Assembly (NCBI GenBank): GCA_009377475.1
Contig: WHTY01000049.1
Coordinates: 1-36,073 of the forward strand
Source: Actinophytocola sp.
Lineage (GTDB): Bacteria; Actinomycetota; Actinomycetes; Mycobacteriales; Pseudonocardiaceae
Reading direction: 5' to 3'
DNA: 36,073 nucleotides
The position numbers were made by a program, and so were the translations under genes. Positions within the stretch are counted from its first letter, which is position 1; each line of letters starts with the position of its first letter. The notes beneath the pieces were generated by a model. It saw only the letters and a list, made by a program, of their open reading frames with translations. It was not told the origin of the DNA and made no database searches. Positions 33,923 to 36,073 of this stretch are shown one piece after another.

Positions 33923-34177
33923 ATGAACGAGACTCATGGCGCCGATGCTGATCGGCTCGTCGCGGCTGAGATTCGAGCCCAGCTTGCCCGGCAGCGTGTC
34001 ACTCAGACCGTGCTCGCAGACCAGCTCGGCGTTTCCCGTGCCTGGCTATCGCGACGGCTGTCCGGAGATACGCCTCTGTCAGTGGGAGATGTCGCGACTA
34101 TCGCCGACACGCTCGGCGTGCCGGTGTCAACGTTCACCACTGTCGTAGACGAGGCCGGAAATTCTGGCGCGGGCTGA
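33923..34177 (+). CDS. Small XRE-family helix-turn-helix regulator
   Basis: 84 aa, almost entirely one Cro/C1-type domain: RQRVTQTVLADQLGVSRAWL, then SRRLSGDTPLSVGDVATIAD. No ribosome binding site is visible. TAAACT (33911-33916) lies 6 nt before the ATG, so the mRNA is probably leaderless, which is common in actinobacteria. An ATG at 33919 is in another frame. Probable DNA-binding repressor; the divergent DUF4352 promoter and its own promoter are the nearest candidate targets. Confidence 0.82.
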   Translation: MNETHGADADRLVAAEIRAQLARQRVTQTVLADQLGVSRAWLSRRLSGDTPLSVGDVATIADTLGVPVSTFTTVVDEAGNSGAG

Positions 34178-34227
34178 GAAACGCGGCCGGATCGAGCCGT
34201 ACACGCCTGCACACAACCGCTCAACGA

Positions 34228-34274
34228 CAAACGGCCCCGCTGACCGGTGTCTTCACAGGTCAGCGGGGCGTTTG
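34228..34274. terminator. Bidirectional hairpin terminator
   Basis: CAAACG-GCCCCGCTGACC (34228-34245) pairs with its complement at 34258-34274 with one bulged base and a 12-nt loop. On plus it ends the XRE transcript and runs into GTTTG; on minus it would follow the tRNA-Tyr fragment. Confidence 0.65.
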
Positions 34275-34282
34275 CTGTGGTG

Positions 34283-34332
34283 TGGCGGGTGAGGGATTCG
34301 AACCCCCGAAGGCTGAGCCGTCTGATTTACAG
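34283..34332 (-). pseudogene. 3' part of a tRNA-Tyr (GTA) gene, 5' half missing
   Basis: On the minus strand, 34332-34283 reads the anticodon loop CTGTAAA, a variable arm GGCTCAGCC, a T arm with loop TTCGAAT, and the 3' acceptor arm ACCCGCC plus discriminator A. This matches actinobacterial tRNA-Tyr from the anticodon onward. The sequence before it (34333 upward) does not pair as an anticodon stem, and no 5' acceptor GGCGGGT is found. Fragments that begin at the anticodon loop are what site-specific integration into a tRNA 3' end leaves at the far side of an element. By polarity, the element would lie to the right. Confidence 0.72.
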
Positions 34333-34395
34333 GGCGGCGTGCAAACCGGCTGTGACCTGCGCTTTCGCGCCTAACCAACGCTGTGTGGCCACGTA

Positions 34396-34563
34396 TTGGC
34401 CACTACTCCAGCAATCCCTGCACCGGGCGGTGTGCCCTGCATCCGGGGTACCCGGATCCCCGCTGACTACCCGCAGCTTGAGGCTGCGGACCTGTGCGAA
34501 GCGCTCCGATACGCTGCCGCCGCTCTTCGCGAACGCGAGCTGCCCCTCCGCCCAAGCGCGTGA
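34396..34563 (+). pseudogene. DUF433-type antitoxin remnant with internal deletion
   Basis: From a TTG at 34396 the frame reads ATTPAIPAP, then the DUF433 hallmark GGVPCIRGTRIP, then jumps directly to ADYPQLEAADLCEALRYAAA and ends LRERELPLRPSA. Intact members have some 20-25 more residues between RGTRIP and the DYPQL segment, so the central helix is missing. The TGA overlaps the toxin GTG as GTGA, the normal coupling of such pairs. Probably not functional. Confidence 0.7.
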
Positions 34564-34745
34564 ATTTCCTGGTTGACGAGTGCCTGCCGATTCGGCTCGC
34601 TCGGACGTTGTCCGACGCGGGCCATCACGCACGACACCTGAGCGATCTCGGATTGCTGGGCGCGACCGACGAGAAGGTCATGGCAGCCGCCGCCCAGCAC
34701 GACTCCGTGTTGATCTCGGCGGACACCGACTTCGGCTCAAGCTGA
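34560..34745 (+). pseudogene. DUF5615 PIN-like toxin, C-terminally truncated
   Basis: 61 aa from GTG 34560: NFLVDECLPIRLARTLSDAG, HARHLSDLGLLGATDEKVM, then VLISADTDFG and a stop two residues later. Acidic PIN-type residues D6 and E7 and the DTDFG aspartates are present. Family members continue for another 40-60 residues. The end overlaps the 3' end of the convergent hydrolase gene by 9 nt, so the toxin was probably cut by the rearrangement that placed the hydrolase there. Confidence 0.75.
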
Positions 34746-35675
34746 CGGGTCCTCGGGGTGCGTCTGGGCCGGAAGGTGGTGGAGAAAGTCGAGGAGGCGT
34801 TCGGTGAACACGTCGTTGTCGTCGCCGACCACCATGTGGCCGGTGTTGGCGACGGTGGTGCTGGTGGCGGTGGGGATGTGTTCGAGGAGGTGCTCGACGG
34901 AGTGATCGTCGATGACGTCGGACAGTTCGCCCCGGATGAGCAGCGTGGGCACAGCAACGTGCTGTGTGGCGTCGCTGATGCGGTTCATGATGTCGGTGAG
35001 CGCAGTGGAGTCGGCCATGAGATGGAGTAGCTGAGGGTCCCAGTGCCAGTACCAGCGGCCGTCCCGATGTCGGCGAAGGTTCTTGCGCAGACCCTCGATT
35101 CTGGCGCGCTGCCGGTGCGGGTTGTAGGCGGTGAGCGCGGCGGCCGCGTCGTCCAGGGTGGCGAACCCGTCGCGGTGCTGGCCCATGAATTCCACGATGC
35201 GTTCGGCGCCGTTGGTGTTCATGTGGGGGGCGATGTCGACGAGGACGAGCGCGCGTCCGATGCGGTGTTCGGCTTGGGCGACCAGGGCGGTAAGACCTCC
35301 CATGGACGCGCCGATGAGCACTGGGCGGTCGTGGAGTTGGCGGGCGGCGTGGGTGAGGTCGTCGACGAGGTGATCGAGCGTGTAACCGTCGGTCGCGGCC
35401 CAGCCGCTGTCGCCGTGGCCGCGCGCATCCAAGCTCAGCGCGGACCAGCCGTGGTGAGCGAGCCGCTCCGCGGTGTGCTGCCATGATTTGCGGGTCTGCC
35501 CGACTCCGTGGAGCAGGACGGCGCCGCCCTGGGGTTCGGCGTCGCCGCGTGCTGGCCAGTGATCGCCGACGAGGGTCACGCCGCCGCGGTTGTAGTCGAC
35601 GGTGGCCAGCCCGGTGGACCCTCCCAGCCTATCGGTTATGAGACCGTTAGTATCTGTCCTAGACTGAGAGTTCAC
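34737..35675 (-). CDS. Alpha/beta hydrolase
   Basis: About 312 aa from GTG 35675. The start is uncertain: GTG 35705 and internal sites are possible and none has a clear ribosome binding site. Oxyanion-side motif LLHGVGQTRKSW, then LDARGHGDSGW, the nucleophile elbow GASMGG (Ser), the acid in LIRGELSDVIDDHS, and the His in VANTGHMVVGDD. The catalytic triad is complete. Fits epoxide-hydrolase/esterase-like members of the superfamily; substrate unknown. The divergent TetR gene is its likely regulator. C-terminus PAQTHPEDPSA reaches into the broken toxin gene. Confidence 0.82.
   Translation of the reverse strand: MNSQSRTDTNGLITDRLGGSTGLATVDYNRGGVTLVGDHWPARGDAEPQGGAVLLHGVGQTRKSWQHTAERLAHHGWSALSLDARGHGDSGWAATDGYTLDHLVDDLTHAARQLHDRPVLIGASMGGLTALVAQAEHRIGRALVLVDIAPHMNTNGAERIVEFMGQHRDGFATLDDAAAALTAYNPHRQRARIEGLRKNLRRHRDGRWYWHWDPQLLHLMADSTALTDIMNRISDATQHVAVPTLLIRGELSDVIDDHSVEHLLEHIPTATSTTVANTGHMVVGDDNDVFTERLLDFLHHLPAQTHPEDPSA
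35630..35649. promoter_or_regulatory. Operator-like palindrome between hydrolase and TetR genes
   Basis: TATCGGT-N6-ACCGTTA pairs at 6 of 7 positions per arm. Eleven nt further on, TAGACT (35660-35665) could be the -10 for the TetR gene. The palindrome lies inside the hydrolase frame as drawn, which hints that the true hydrolase start is further left. Confidence 0.45.
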
Positions 35676-35747
35676 AAGATGCGGACATCGGGGCGGCCGA
35701 GCCACCCTGGGTCCAGCACGCTGACAGATTGACCAGGAGAGGACGAG

Positions 35748-36073
35748 ATGCCGCCTAACGCCGCGATGCCCTCAACGCCGGAGGCAGCGGGTCCTGGCGA
35801 GGATCCACGGCCCGCGCGGTCGCGCGCCCTGCTCATCGACGCGGCAACCAGGCTGTTGGGCGAGGGCGGGATCGACGCGGTCACCATCGACGCGGTGACC
35901 CGGACCGCCGGCGTCGCGCGGGCCACGCTGTACCGGCACTTCGGCACTGGGACCGAACTGCTCGCCGCGGCCTTCGAACGCCTCATCCCACCGGTGCCGC
36001 CCGCCCCACCGCGGGGCCCGCTGCGCGAGCAGTTACTGGCGCTGTTGACCAATCAGGCGGAGTTGATCGAGAA
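35748..36073 (+). CDS. TetR/AcrR family regulator (partial)
   Basis: 108 codons up to the window edge, ATG 35748 with AGGAG 8 nt upstream. A Pro/Ala-rich start of about 22 residues precedes the DNA-binding domain: RALLIDAATRLLGEGGIDAV, the helix-turn-helix TIDAVTRTAGVARATLYRHF, then GTGTELLAAAFERL. The ligand-binding half is outside the window. Probably represses itself and the divergent hydrolase through the palindrome between them. Confidence 0.9.
   Translation, partial: MPPNAAMPSTPEAAGPGEDPRPARSRALLIDAATRLLGEGGIDAVTIDAVTRTAGVARATLYRHFGTGTELLAAAFERLIPPVPPAPPRGPLREQLLALLTNQAELIE

Noticed and set aside
34283..34480. tRNA-Tyr interrupted by an intron
   Set aside because: No 5' half with GGCGGGT and no group I intron core was found upstream; a truncated copy explains the data better.

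Overview
The window is GC-rich actinobacterial DNA. It most resembles Pseudonocardiaceae (Amycolatopsis or a close relative). This rests on the order of the ribosomal and transcription genes, the RpoB N-terminus, paired HadA/HadB, a complete mce lipid-import operon with its MceG ATPase, frequent GTG/TTG starts and GTGA/ATGA stop-start overlaps. The genus is an inference. No 16S gene is present.

Left part (1-17807): a housekeeping block, almost all on the minus strand. Read in the direction of transcription it runs tRNA-Trp, secE, nusG, rplK, rplA; then, past a plus-strand membrane protein gene, rplJ and rplL with an L10-type leader; then mceG, yrbEA, yrbEB, mceA-F and two mce-associated genes; then the first 28 codons of rpoB at the window edge. 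The mce operon thus sits between rplL and rpoB. Ten of its eleven genes start within a 1-4 nt overlap or a 7 nt gap after the gene before, so they are probably translated as one coupled unit making an envelope lipid importer.

Middle part (17808-24654): aspC and a solo AbiEi/Vsr-like gene on plus, the latter bracketed by two copies of a palindromic intergenic repeat; then on minus tRNA-Thr, tRNA-Met, rpmG, hadA, hadB (the same neighbourhood as in mycobacteria); then a membrane EAL protein with a ruined GGDEF site.

Right part (24655-36073): accessory genes. These are a secreted multidomain M4 metallopeptidase, a GNAT-like protein, an HNH nuclease domain without its usual export signal, an anchored arylsulfotransferase-like protein, an NmrA-type NAD(P)-binding protein, a DUF4352 protein and a small XRE regulator. 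Then comes a probable integration scar: the 3' part of a tRNA-Tyr gene without its 5' half, followed by a decayed DUF433/DUF5615 toxin-antitoxin pair running into an alpha/beta hydrolase gene. A divergent TetR regulator runs off the right edge.

No CRISPR array, transposase or intact integrase was seen. The best candidates for something unusual are the structured repeat pair around the AbiEi-like gene with DnaA-box-like sites in its promoter, and the tRNA-Tyr/toxin-antitoxin scar. No complete new system could be shown.
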